The notes beneath the pieces are model-generated. The model ran no database searches. It saw only the letters and a list, made by a program, of their open reading frames with translations, and was not told the DNA's origin. 64,000 bases of DNA from Taudactylus pleione (taxonomy: Eukaryota > Chordata > Amphibia > Anura > Myobatrachidae). This document shows, piece after piece, positions 10,241 to 21,734 of the stretch. The stretch covers positions 836,001-900,000 of the forward strand of contig JAUIMM010000890.1 of NCBI GenBank assembly GCA_031769625.1, written 5' to 3'. The translations under genes and the position numbers were made by a program. The stretch's first letter is position 1, and each line of letters starts with the position of its first letter.

Positions 10241-12660
10241 CCTATACTGAGCTGTGCTTACACTGTACAGATATGAGAAGGCAGCAGTGGCGTCCCTATG
10301 CTGGGCTGTGATTACACTGTACGGATATGAGGAGGTAGCAGTGGGCGTCCCTATGCTGGGCTGTGATTACACTGTACGGATATGAGAAGGCAGCAGTGGG
10401 TGTCCCTATGCTGGGCTGTGATTACACTGTACGGATATGAGAAGGCTGCAGTGGGTGTCCCTATGCTGGGCTGTGATTACACTGTACAGATATGAGAAGG
10501 CAGCAGTGGGCGTCCCTATGCTGGGCAGTGCTTACACTGTACGGATATGAGGAGGCAGCAGTGGGCGTCCCTATGCTGGGCTGTGCTTACACTGTACAGA
10601 TATGAGGAGGCAGCAGTAGGAGTCCCTATGCTGGGCTGTGATTACACTGTACAGATATGAGGAGGCAGCAGTGGGCGTCCCTATACTGGGCTGTGATTAC
10701 ACTGTACGGATATGAGAAGGCAGCAGTGGGTGTCCCTATGCTGGGCTGTGATTACACTGTACGGATATGAGAAGGCAGCAGTAGGTGTCCCTATGCTGGG
10801 CTGTGCTTACACTGTACAGATATGAGGAGGCAGCAGTGGGTGTCCCTATGCTGGGCTGTGCTTACACTGTACAGATATGAGGAGGCAGCAGTGGGTGTCC
10901 CTATGCTGGGCTGTGCTTACACTGTACAGATATGAGGAGGCAGCAGTGGGTGTCCAGATGCTGGGCTGTGATTACACCGTTCGGACATGAGAAGACAGGA
11001 GAGGGCGTCCCTATGCTGGGCTGTGCTTACACTGTACGGATATGAGGAGGCGACAGTGGCAATCCCTATGGGAGGTGGCAGTGGGAATCCCTATGCGGGG
11101 CTGTGCTTACACTGTATGGATATGAGGAGGCAGCAGTGGGTGTCCCTATGCTGGGCTGTGATTACACTGTACGGATATGAAGAGGCAGCAGTGGGCGTCC
11201 CTATGCTGGGCTGTACTTACACTGTACGGATATGAGAAGGCAGCAGTGGGCGTCCCTATGCTGGGCTGTGATTACACTGTACAGATATGAGAAGGCAGCA
11301 GTAGGTGTCCCTATGCTGGGCTGTGCTTACACTGTACAGATATGAGGAGGCAGCAGTGGGTGTCCCTATGCTGGGCTGTGCTTACACTGTACAGATATGA
11401 GGAGGCAGCAGTGGGTGTCCCTATGCTGGGCTGTGATTACACTGTACGGATATGAGGAGGCAGCAGAGGGTGTCCCAATGCTGGGCTGTGCTTACACTGT
11501 ACAGATATGAGGAGGTAGCAGTGGGCGTCCCTATGCTGGGCTGTACGTACACTGTACGGATATGAGGAGGCAGCAGTGGGTGTCCCTATGTTGGGCTGTG
11601 CTTACACTGTACGTATATGAGGAGGCAGCAGTGGGCGTCCAGATGCTGGGCTGTGATTACACCGTTCGGACATGAGAAGACAGGAGAGGGCGTCCCTATG
11701 CTGGGCTGTGCTTACACTGTATGGATATGAGAAGGCAGCAGTAGGTGTCCCTATGCTGGGCTGTGCTTACACTGTATGGATATGAGAAGGCAGCAGTAGG
11801 TGTCCCTATGCTGGGCTGTGCTTACACTGTACAGATATGAGGAGGCAGCAGTGGGCATCCCTATGCTGGGCTGTGATTACACTGTACAGATATGAGGAGG
11901 CAGCAGTAGGTGTCCCTATGCTGGGCTGTGATTACACTGTACGGATATGAGAAGGCAGCAGTGGGTGTCCCTATGCTGCGCTGTACTTACACTGTATGTA
12001 TATGAGAAGGCAGCAGTGGGCGTCCCTATGCTGGGCTGTAATTACACTGTTTGGATATGAGGAGGCAGCAGTGGGCGTCCCTATACTGGGCTGTGCCTAC
12101 ACTGTACAGATATGAGGAGGCAGCAGTGGGCGTCCCTATACTGGGCTGTGCCTACACTGTACAGATATAAGGAGGCAGCAGTGGGCGTCCCTATACTGAG
12201 CTGTGCTTACACTGTACAGATTTGAGAAGGCAGCAGTGGGCGTCCCTATGCTGGGCTGTGCTTACACTGTACGGATATGAGGAGGCAGCAGTAGGAGTCC
12301 CTATGCTGGGCTGTGATTACACTGTACAGATATGAGGAAGCAGCAGTGGGCGTCCCTATGCTGGGCTGTGCTTACACTGTACAGATATGAGGAGGCAGCA
12401 GTGTGTGTCCCTATACTGGCTGTGATTACACTGTACAGATATGAGGAGGCAGCAGTGGGTGTCCCTATGCTGGGCTGTGATTACACTGTACGGATATGAG
12501 AAGGCAGCAGTTGGTGTCCCTATGCTGGGCTGTGATTACACTGTACGGATATGAGAAGGCAGCAGTGGGCATTCCTATGCTGGGCTGTGCTTACACTGTA
12601 TGGCTATGAGGAGGTAGCAGTGGGAGTCCCTATGCTGGGCTGTGCTTACACTGTACGGAT
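10241..12660. repeat. Monomer array resembling the 30-52 kb higher-order repeat
   Basis: About 44 monomers plus one 25-bp short unit at 11048-11072. Downstream monomers match those after the short units near 30.7 and 32.3 kb. The run CTGCGCTGTACTTAC, GGCTGTAATTACACTGTTTGG and two TATACTGGGCTGTGCC monomers at about 11970-12170 recurs near 33.3, 42.9, 47.7 and 51.6 kb. This looks like a relative of the large HOR before its expansion, or a fragment of it. No gene is present. Confidence 0.75.
11048..11072 (+). repeat. 25-bp short unit (first of 26 copies)
   Basis: This is a monomer reduced to a head (AGGCGACAGTGGCAATCCC) plus TATGGG; about positions 24-53 of the standard unit are missing. It is followed by a full monomer with GTGGGAATCCC and often CTATGCGGGG. 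Copies start at 11048, 12777, 14886, 16995, 17680, 30685, 32251, 34360, 34715, 35510, 35755, 37760, 39435, 40724, 41898, 43952, 44307, 45157, 46613, 48398, 49850, 53395, 56279, 57894, 60772 and 63153. Three main sub-forms end in TATGGG, TAAGGG or TAATGG, with single further variants at 44307 and 45157. TATG occurs at monomer positions 20-23 and 49-52, so a microhomology deletion is a plausible origin (inference). Confidence 0.9.
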
Positions 12661-14769
12661 ATGAAGAGGCAGCAGTGGGTGTCCCTATGCTGGGCTGTGA
12701 TTACACTGTACGATTATGAGGAGGCAGCAGTGGGAATCCCTATGCTGGGCTGTGCTTACACTGTACGGATATGAGGAGGCGACAGTGGCAATCCCTAAGG
12801 GAGGTGGCAGTGGGAATCCCTATGTTGGGCTGTGCTTACACTGTACGGATATGAAGAGGCAGCAGTGGGTGTCCCTATGCTGGGCTGTACGTACACTGTA
12901 CGGATATGAGAAGGCAGCAGTGGGTGTCCCTATGCTGGGCTGTGATTACACTGTACAGATATGAGAAGGCAGCAGTGGTTGTCCCTATGCTGGGCTGTGA
13001 TTACACTGTACAGATATGAGAAGGCAGCAGTGGGCGTCCCTATGCTGGGCTGTGATTACACTGTACGGATATGAGAAGGCAGCAGTGGGTGTCCCTATGC
13101 TGGGCTGTGATTACACTGTACGGATATGAGAAGGCAGCAGTAGACGTCCCTATGCTGGGCTGTGATTACACTGTACGGCTATGAGGAGGTAGCAGTGGCG
13201 TCCCTATGCTGGGCTGTGAATACACTGTACGGATATTAGGAGGCAGCAGTGGGCGTCCCTATGCTGGGCTGTGCTTACACTGTACAGATATGAGGAGGCA
13301 GCAGGGGGCGTCCCTATGCTGGGCTGTGATTACACTGTACGGATATGATTAGGTAGCAGTGGGCGTCCCTATGCTGGGCTGTGATTACACTGTACGGATA
13401 TGAGAAGGCAGCAGTGGGTGTCCCTATGCTGGGCTGTGATTACACTGTACGGATATGAGGAAGCAGCAGTGGGTCCCTATGTTGGGCTGTGATTACACTG
13501 TACAGATATGAGAAGGCAGCAGTGGGCGTCCCTATGCTGGGCTGTGATTACACTGTACGGATATGAGGAGGCAGCAGTGGGCGTCCCTATGTTGGGCTGT
13601 GATTACACTGTACAGATATGAGAAGGCAGCAGTGGGTGTCCCTATGCTGGGCTGTGTTTACACTGTACGGATATGAGGAGGCAGCAGTGGGTGTCCCTAT
13701 GCTGGGCTGTGCTTACACTGTACAGATATGAGGAGGCAGCAGTGGCGTCCCTATGCTGGGCTGTGATTACACTGTATGGATATGAGGAGGCAGCAGTGGG
13801 CGTCCCTATGCTATGCTGTGATTACACTGTACGGATATGAGGAGGCAGCAGTGGGTGTCCCTATGCTGGGCTGTGCTTACACTGTACAGATATGAGGAGG
13901 CAGCAGTGGCGTCCCTATGCTGGGCTGTGATTACACTGTACAGATATGAGGAGGTAGCAGTGGCGTCCCTATGCTGGGCTGTGATTACACTGTACAGATA
14001 TGAGGAGGCAGCAGTGGGTGTCCCTATGCTGGGCTGTGATTACACTGTGTGGATATGAGGAGGCAGTAGTGGGCATCCCTATGCTGGGCTGTGATTACAC
14101 TGTACAGATATGAGGAGGCAGCAGTGGGCGTCCCTACGCTGGGCTGTGATTACACTGTGTGGATATGAGGAGGCAGCAGTGGGCGTCCCTATGCTGGGCT
14201 GTGATTACACTGTACAGATATGAGGAGGCAGCAGTGGGCGTCCCTATGCTGGGCTGTGCTTACACTGTACGGATATGAGGAGGCAGCAGTGGGTGTCCCT
14301 ATGCTGGGCGGTGCTTACACTGTTTGGATATGAGGAGGCAGCAATCGGTGTCCCTATGCTGGGCTGTGCTTACACTGTGTGGATATGAGGAGGCAGCAGT
14401 GGGCGTCCCTATGCTGGGCTGTGATTACACTGTATGTATATGAGGAGGCAGCAGTGGGCGTCCCTATGCTGGGCTGTGATTACACTGTACAGATATGAGG
14501 AGGCAGCAGTGGGCGTCCCTATGCTGGGCTGTGCTTACACTGTGTGGATATGAGGAGGCAGCAGTGGGTGTCCCTAAGCTGGGCTGTGCTTACACTGTAT
14601 GGATATGAGGAGGCAGCAGTCGGTGTCCCTATGCTGGGCTGTGCTTACACTGTGTGGATATGAGAAGGCAGCAGTTGGTGTCCCTATGCTGGGCTGTGAT
14701 TACACTGTACAGATATGAGAAGGCAGCAGTGGGTGTCCCTATGCTGGGCTGTGATTACACTGTATGGAT
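12661..14769. repeat. 2,109-bp higher-order repeat, copy 1
   Basis: Starts at an ATGAAGAGG tail variant and holds a 25-bp short unit of the TAAGGG form at 12777. About 38 units follow, among them a TATTAGG tail, a GATATGATTAGG tail, an AAGCAGCAGTGGGTCCC short monomer, CTATGCTATGCTGTG near 13808 and several TGTGTGG monomers. Each reappears 2,109 bases on in copy 2 with only a few differences. Confidence 0.9.
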
Positions 14770-16878
14770 ATGAAGAGGCAGCAGTGGGTGTCCCTATGCT
14801 GGGCTGTGATTACACTGTACGATTATGAGGAGGCAGCAGTGGGAATCCCTATGCTGGGCTGTGCTTACACTGTACGGATATGAGGAGGCGACAGTGGCAA
14901 TCCCTAAGGGAGGTGGCAGTGGGAATCCCTATGTTGGGCTGTGCTTACACTGTACGGATATGAAGAGGCAGCAGTGGGTGTCCCTATGCTGGGCTGTACG
15001 TACACTGTACGGATATGAGAAGGCAGCAGTGGGTGTCCCTATGCTGGGCTGTGATTACACTGTACAGATATGAGAAGGCAGCAGTGGTTGTCCCTATGCT
15101 GGGCTGTGATTACACTGTACAGATATGAGAAGGCAGCAGTGGGCGTCCCTATGCTGGGCTGTGATTACACTGTACGGATATGAGAAGGCAGCAGTGGGTG
15201 TCCCTATGCTGGGCTGTGATTACACTGTACGGATATGAGAAGGCAGCAGTAGACGTCCCTATGCTGGGCTGTGATTACACTGTACGGCTATGAGGAGGTA
15301 GCAGTGGCGTCCCTATGCTGGGCTGTGAATACACTGTACGGATATTAGGAGGCAGCAGTGGGCGTCCCTATGCTGGGCTGTGCTTACACTGTACAGATAT
15401 GAGGAGGCAGCAGGGGGCGTCCCTATGCTGGGCTGTGATTACACTGTACGGATATGATTAGGTAGCAGTGGGCGTCCCTATGCTGGGCTGTGATTACACT
15501 GTACGGATATGAGAAGGCAGCAGTGGGTGTCCCTATGCTGGGCTGTGATTACACTGTACGGATATGAGGAAGCAGCAGTGGGTCCCTATGTTGGGCTGTG
15601 ATTACACTGTACAGATATGAGAAGGCAGCAGTGGGCGTCCCTATGCTGGGCTGTGATTACACTGTACGGATATGAGGAGGCAGCAGTGGGCGTCCCTATG
15701 TTGGGCTGTGATTACACTGTACAGATATGAGAAGGCAGCAGTGGGTGTCCCTATGCTGGGCTGTGTTTACACTGTACGGATATGAGGAGGCAGCAGTGGG
15801 TGTCCCTATGCTGGGCTGTGCTTACACTGTACAGATATGAGGAGGCAGCAGTGGCGTCCCTATGCTGGGCTGTGATTACACTGTATGGATATGAGGAGGC
15901 AGCAGTGGGCGTCCCTATGCTATGCTGTGATTACACTGTACGGATATGAGGAGGCAGCAGTGGGTGTCCCTATGCTGGGCTGTGCTTACACTGTACAGAT
16001 ATGAGGAGGCAGCAGTGGCGTCCCTATGCTGGGCTGTGATTACACTGTACAGATATGAGGAGGTAGCAGTGGCGTCCCTATGCTGGGCTGTGATTACACT
16101 GTACAGATATGAGGAGGCAGCAGTGGGTGTCCCTATGCTGGGCTGTGATTACACTGTGTGGATATGAGGAGGCAGTAGTGGGCATCCCTATGCTGGGCTG
16201 TGATTACACTGTACAGATATGAGGAGGCAGCAGTGGGCGTCCCTACGCTGGGCTGTGATTACACTGTGTGGATATGAGGAGGCAGCAGTGGGCGTCCCTA
16301 TGCTGGGCTGTGATTACACTGTACAGATATGAGGAGGCAGCAGTGGGCGTCCCTATGCTGGGCTGTGCTTACACTGTACGGGTATGAGGAGGCAGCAGTG
16401 GGTGTCCCTATGCTGGGCGGTGCTTACACTGTTTGGATATGAGGAGGCAGCAGTCGGTGTCCCTATGCTGGGCTGTGCTTACACTGTGTGGATATGAGGA
16501 GGCAGCAGTGGGCGTCCCTATGCTGGGCTGTGATTACACTGTATGTATATGAGGAGGCAGCAGTGGGCGTCCCTATGCTGGGCTGTGATTACACTGTACA
16601 GATATGAGGAGGCAGCAGTGGGCGTCCCTATGCTGGGCTGTGCTTACACTGTGTGGATATGAGGAGGCAGCAGTGGGTGTCCCTAAGCTGGGCTGTGCTT
16701 ACACTGTATGGATATGAGGAGGCAGCAGTCGGTGTCCCTATGCTGGGCTGTGCTTACACTGTGTGGATATGAGAAGGCAGCAGTTGGTGTCCCTATGCTG
16801 GGCTGTGATTACACTGTACAGATATGAGAAGGCAGCAGTGGGTGTCCCTATGCTGGGCTGTGATTACACTGTACGGAT
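14770..16878. repeat. 2,109-bp higher-order repeat, copy 2
   Basis: Nearly identical to copy 1 along its length. Differences I could see are TACGGG instead of TACGGA near 16379, GCAGTCGGTG where copy 1 has GCAATCGGTG near 14341, and TACGG for TATGG near 16872. Such similarity across many variable monomers implies recent tandem duplication or ongoing homogenisation. Confidence 0.9.
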
Positions 16879-17319
16879 ATGAAGAGGCAGCAGTGGGTGT
16901 CCCTATGCTGGGCTGTGATTACACTGTACGATTATGAGGAGGCAGCAGTGGGAATCCCTATGCTGGGCTGTGCTTACACTGTACGGATATGAGGAGGCGA
17001 CAGTGGCAATCCCTAAGGGAGGTGGCAGTGGGAATCCCTATGTTGGGCTGTGCTTACACTGTACGGATATGAAGAGGCAGCAGTGGGTGTCCCTATGCTG
17101 GGCTGTGCTTCCACTGTACAGATATGAGAAGGCAGCAGTTGGTGTCCCTATGCTGGGCTGTGATTACACTGTACAGATATGAGAAGGCAGCAGTGGTTGT
17201 CCCTATGCTGGGCTGTGATTACACTGTACAGATATGAGAAGGCAGCAGTGGGCGTCCCTATGCTGGGCTGTGATTACACTGTACGGATATGAGAAGGCAG
17301 CAGTGGGTGTCCCTATGCT
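16879..17319. repeat. 2,109-bp higher-order repeat, partial copy 3
   Basis: Begins as copies 1 and 2 do and holds the short unit at 16995. It differs at about 17105-17145 (CTTCCACTG with a CAG tail, then GTTGGTG) and matches again to about 17319. There CTATGCTGCGCTG replaces CTATGCTGGGCTG and the sequence enters a different region. Confidence 0.85.
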
Positions 17320-18498
17320 GCGCTGTGCTTACACTGTACGGATATGAGGAGGCATCAATAGGCGTCCCTATGCTGGGCTGTGCTTACACTGTACAGATAA
17401 GAGAAGGCAGCAGTGGGTGTCCCTATGCTGCGCTGTGCTTACACTGTACGGATATGAGGAGGCAGCAGTAGGCGTCCCTATGCTGGGCTGTGCTTACACT
17501 GTACAGATATGAGAAGGCAGCAGTGGTTGTCCCTATGCTGGGCTGTACTTACACTGTATGGATATAAGGAGTTAGCAGTGGGCGTCCCTATGCTGGGCTG
17601 TGATTACACTGTACAGATAAGAGAAGACAGCAGTGGGCGTCCCTATGCTGAGCTGTGCTTACACTGTACGGATATGAGGAGGCGACAGTGGCAATCCCTA
17701 TGGGAGGTGGCAGTGGGAATCCCTATGCTGGGCTGTGCTTACACTGTACAGATATGAGGAGGCAGCAGTGGGTGTCCCTATGCTGGGCTGTGCTTACACT
17801 GTATGGATTTGAGAAGGCAGCAGTAGGTGTCCCTATGCTGGGCTGTGATTACACTGTACGGATATGAGAAGGCAGCAGTAGGTGTCCCTATGCTGGGCTG
17901 TGCTTACACTGTACGTATATTAGAAGGCAGCAGTAGGCGTCCCTATGCTGGGCTGTGATTACACTGTACGGATATGAGAAGACAGGAGAGGGCGTCCCAA
18001 TGCTGGGCTGTGCTTACACTGTACGGATATGAGGAGGCAGCAGTGGGCGTCCCTATGCTGGGCTGTGATTACACTGTACGGATATGAGAAGGCAGCAGTT
18101 GGCATCCCTATGCCTGGCTGTGCTTACACTGTGCGGATATGAGAAGGCAGCAGTGGGTGTCCCTATGCTGGGCTGTGATTACACTGTACGGATATGAGGA
18201 GGCAGCAGTGGCATCCCTATGCTGGTCTGTGCTTACACTGTACGGATATGAGAAGGCAGCAGTGGGTGTCCCTATGCTGGGCTGTGCTTACACTGTACGT
18301 ATATGAGGAGGCAGCAGTGGGTGTCCCTATGCTGGGCTGTGATTACACTGTACGGATATGAGAAAGCAGCAGTGGGTGTCGCTATGCTGGGCTGTGCTTA
18401 CACTCTACAGATATGAGGAGGCAGCAGTGGGTGTCCCTATGCTGGGCTGTGCTTACACTGTACGTATATGAGGAGGCAGCAGTGGGTGTCCCTATGCT
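17320..18498. repeat. Monomer array, part of a tract copied at 53 kb
   Basis: Holds the short unit at 17680, an AAGGAGTTAGCAG head near 17567 and a GAGAAGACAGGAGAGGG monomer near 17969. The order of variants matches 53.1-54.15 kb, with the short units 35,715 bases apart (17680 and 53395). No gene is present. Confidence 0.8.
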
Positions 18499-19455
18499 GG
18501 GCAGTGTGCTTATGTTGTACGGATATGAGGAGGGAGCAGTGGGTGTCCCTATGCTGGGCTGTGCTTACGCTTTATGGATATGAGGAGGGAGCAGTGGGCG
18601 TCCCTATGCTGGGCTGTGCTTATGTTGTACGGATATGAGGAGGGAGCAGTGGGTGTCCCTATGCTGGGCTGTGCTTACGCTTTATGGTTTGAGGAGGGAG
18701 CAGTGGGCGTCCCTATGCTGGGCTGTGCTTATACTGTACGGATATGAGGAGGCAGCAGTGGGCATCCCTTTGCTGGGCTGTGTTTACACTGTATGGATAT
18801 GAGAAGGCAGCAGTGGGCGTCCGTATGCTGGGCTGTGCTTACACTGTACAGATATGAGGAGGTAGCAGTGGGTGTCCCTATGCTGGGCTGTGCTTACACT
18901 GTACAGATATGAGGAGGTAGCAGTGGGCGTCCCTATGCTGGGCTGTGCTTACACTGTATGGATATCAGGAGGCAGCAGTGGGTGTCCCTATGCTGGGCTG
19001 TGCTTACACTGTATGGATATGAGAAGGCAGCAGTGGGCGTCCCTATGCTGGGCTGTGCTTACACTGTACGGATATGAGAAGGCAGCAGTGGATGTCCCTA
19101 TGCTGGGCTCTGCTTACACTGTACGTATATGAGGAGGCAGTAGTGGGCGTCCCTATGCTGAGCTGTGTTTACACTGTATGTATATGAGGAGGCAGCAGTG
19201 GGCGTCCCTATGCTGGGCTGTAATTGCACTCTACGTATATGAGGAGGCAGCAGTGGGCGTCCCTATGCTGGGCTCTGCTTACACTGTACGGATATGAGGA
19301 GGAAGCAGTGGGTGTCCCTATGCTGGGCTGTGCTTATGTTGTACGGATATGAGGAGGCAGCAGTGGGTGTCCCTATGCTGGGCTGTGCTTATGTTGTACG
19401 GATATGAGGAGGCAGCAGTGGGTGTCCCTATGCTGGGCTATGCTTACGCTTTATG
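18499..19455. repeat. Dispersed block T, copy 2
   Basis: Same landmark order as 7224-8290. It carries an extra internal duplication of the TTATGTTG/CTTACGC pair, ending in a TATGGTTTGAGG tail near 18686. That tail is shared only with copy 3 (54347), so copies 2 and 3 are closest relatives. The TATCAGG tail is at 18963. Confidence 0.85.
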
Positions 19456-19644
19456 GATATGAGGAGGGAGCAGTGGGCGTCCCTATGCTGGGCTGTGCTT
19501 ACACTGTACGGATATGAGGAGGCAGCAGTGGGCGTCCCTATGTTGGGCTGTACTTACACTGTATGGATATGAGGAGGCAGCAGTGGGAGTCCCTATGCTG
19601 GGCTGTGATTACACTGTACAGATATGAGAAGGCAGCAGTATGTG
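19456..19644. repeat. Three to four monomers between block T and the 1,045-bp repeat
   Basis: Ordinary monomers, including a CTATGTTGGGCTGTACTT unit that ends the tract shared with 55.2 kb. Nothing else was seen. Confidence 0.7.
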
Positions 19645-20689
19645 TCCCTATGCTGGGCTGTGCTTACACTGTACAGATATGAGAAGGCAGCAGTGGGCGT
19701 CCCTATGCTGGGCTGTACTTACACTGTACGGATATGAGGAGGCAGCAGTGGGTGTCCCTATGTTGGGCTGTGCTTACACTGTACGTATATGAGGAGGCAG
19801 CAGTGGGCGTCCCTATGCTGGGCTGTGATTACACTGTACGGATATGAGAAGGCAGCAGTGGGCGTCCCTATGCTGGGCTGTACTTACACTGTACGGATAT
19901 GAGGAGGCAGCAGTGGGTGTCCCTATGTTGGGCTGTGCTTACACTGTACGTATATGAGGAGGCAGCAGTGGGCGTCCCTATGCTGGGCTGTGAATACACT
20001 GTACGGATATGAGGAGGCAGCAGTGGGTGTCCCTATGTTGGGCTGTGCTTACACTGTACGTATATGAGGAGGCAGCAGTGGGCCTCCCTATGCTGGGCTG
20101 TGCTTACACTGTACAGATATGAGGAGGCAGCAGTGGGCGTCCCTATGCTGGGCTGTGATTACACTGTACGGATATGAGAAGACAGGAGAGGGCGTCCCAA
20201 TGCTGGGCTGTGCTTACACTGTCTGGATATGAGAATGCAGCACTAGGTGTCCCTATGCTGGGCTGTGCTTACACTGTATGGATATGAGAAGGCAGCAGTA
20301 GGTGTCCCTATGCTGGGCTGTGCTTACACTGTATGGATATGAGAAGGCAGCAGTAGGTGTCCCTATGCTGGGCTGTGATTACACTGTATGGATATGAGAA
20401 GGCAGCAGTAGGTGTCCCTATGCTGGGCTGTGCTTACACTGTACGTATATGAGGAGGCAGCAGTGGGCGTCCCTATGCTGGGCGGTGATTACACTGTACG
20501 GATATGAGAAGACAGGAGAGGGCGTCCCTAAGCTGGGCTGTGCTTACACTGTACAGATATGAGGAGGCAGCAGTGGGCGTCCCAATGATGGGCTGTGTTT
20601 ACACTGTACGGAGATGAGAAGGCAGCAGTGGGCGTCCCTATGCTGGGCTGTGATTACACTGTACGGATATGAGGAGGCAGCAGTAGGTG
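19645..20689. repeat. 1,045-bp tandem duplication, copy 1 (19 monomers)
   Basis: CTATGTTGGG monomers at 19761, 19926 and 20036, and the GAGAATGCAGCACTAGG landmark at 20231, all recur exactly 1,045 bases (19 x 55) on. The internal spacing of 165 then 110 is preserved. A visible difference is GTCTGG at 20221, where copy 2 has GTATGG. Confidence 0.9.
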
Positions 20690-21734
20690 TCCCTATGCTG
20701 GGCTGTGCTTACACTGTACAGATATGAGAAGGCAGCAGTGGGCGTCCCTATGCTGGGCTGTACTTACACTGTACGGATATGAGGAGGCAGCAGTGGGTGT
20801 CCCTATGTTGGGCTGTGCTTACACTGTACGTATATGAGGAGGCAGCAGTGGGCGTCCCTATGCTGGGCTGTGATTACACTGTACGGATATGAGAAGGCAG
20901 CAGTGGGCGTCCCTATGCTGGGCTGTACTTACACTGTACGGATATGAGGAGGCAGCAGTGGGTGTCCCTATGTTGGGCTGTGCTTACACTGTACGTATAT
21001 GAGGAGGCAGCAGTGGGCGTCCCTATGCTGGGCTGTGATTACACTGTACGGATATGAGGAGGCAGCAGTGGGTGTCCCTATGTTGGGCTGTGCTTACACT
21101 GTACGTATATGAGGAGGCAGCAGTGGGCCTCCCTATGCTGGGCTGTGCTTACACTGTACAGATATGAGGAGGCAGCAGTGGGCGTCCCTATGCTGGGCTG
21201 TGATTACACTGTACGGATATGAGAAGACAGGAGAGGGCGTCCCAATGCTGGGCTGTGCTTACACTGTATGGATATGAGAATGCAGCACTAGGTGTCCCTA
21301 TGCTGGGCTGTGCTTACACTGTATGGATATGAGAAGGCAGCAGTAGGTGTCCCTATGCTGGGCTGTGCTTACACTGTATGGATATGAGAAGGCAGCAGTA
21401 GGTGTCCCTATGCTGGGCTGTGATTACACTGTATGGATATGAGAAGGCAGCAGTAGGTGTCCCTATGCTGGGCTGTGCTTACACTGTACGTATATGAGGA
21501 GGCAGCAGTGGGCGTCCCTATGCTGGGCGGTGATTACACTGTACGGATATGAGAAGACAGGAGAGGGCGTCCCTAAGCTGGGCTGTGCTCACACTGTACA
21601 GATATGAGGAGGCAGCAGTGGGCGTCCCAATGATGGGCTGTGTTTACACTGTACGGAGATGAGAAGGCAGCAGTGGGCGTCCCTATGCTGGGCTGTGATT
21701 ACACTGTACGGATATGAGGAGGCAGCAGTGGGCA
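20690..21734. repeat. 1,045-bp tandem duplication, copy 2
   Basis: Landmarks at 20806, 20971, 21081 and 21276 mirror copy 1. One private change is GCTCACAC near 21588. The copy ends where GGGCATCCC with a TGAACGG monomer begins, a sequence absent from the start of copy 2. Confidence 0.9.

Noticed and set aside
10970..10990. CENP-B box-like motif in TTCGG-containing monomers
   Set aside because: The required spacing to a downstream CGGG element is absent; only a TTCGG fragment matches.
12716..12964. 82-codon open frame, one of a family of near-identical frames beginning MRRQQW
   Set aside because: The start is the ATG in the monomer tail and the end is the tail TGA; the length comes from a 25-bp unit resetting the phase. 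The same peptide appears wherever that cassette occurs, with no codon bias, promoter or splice context.
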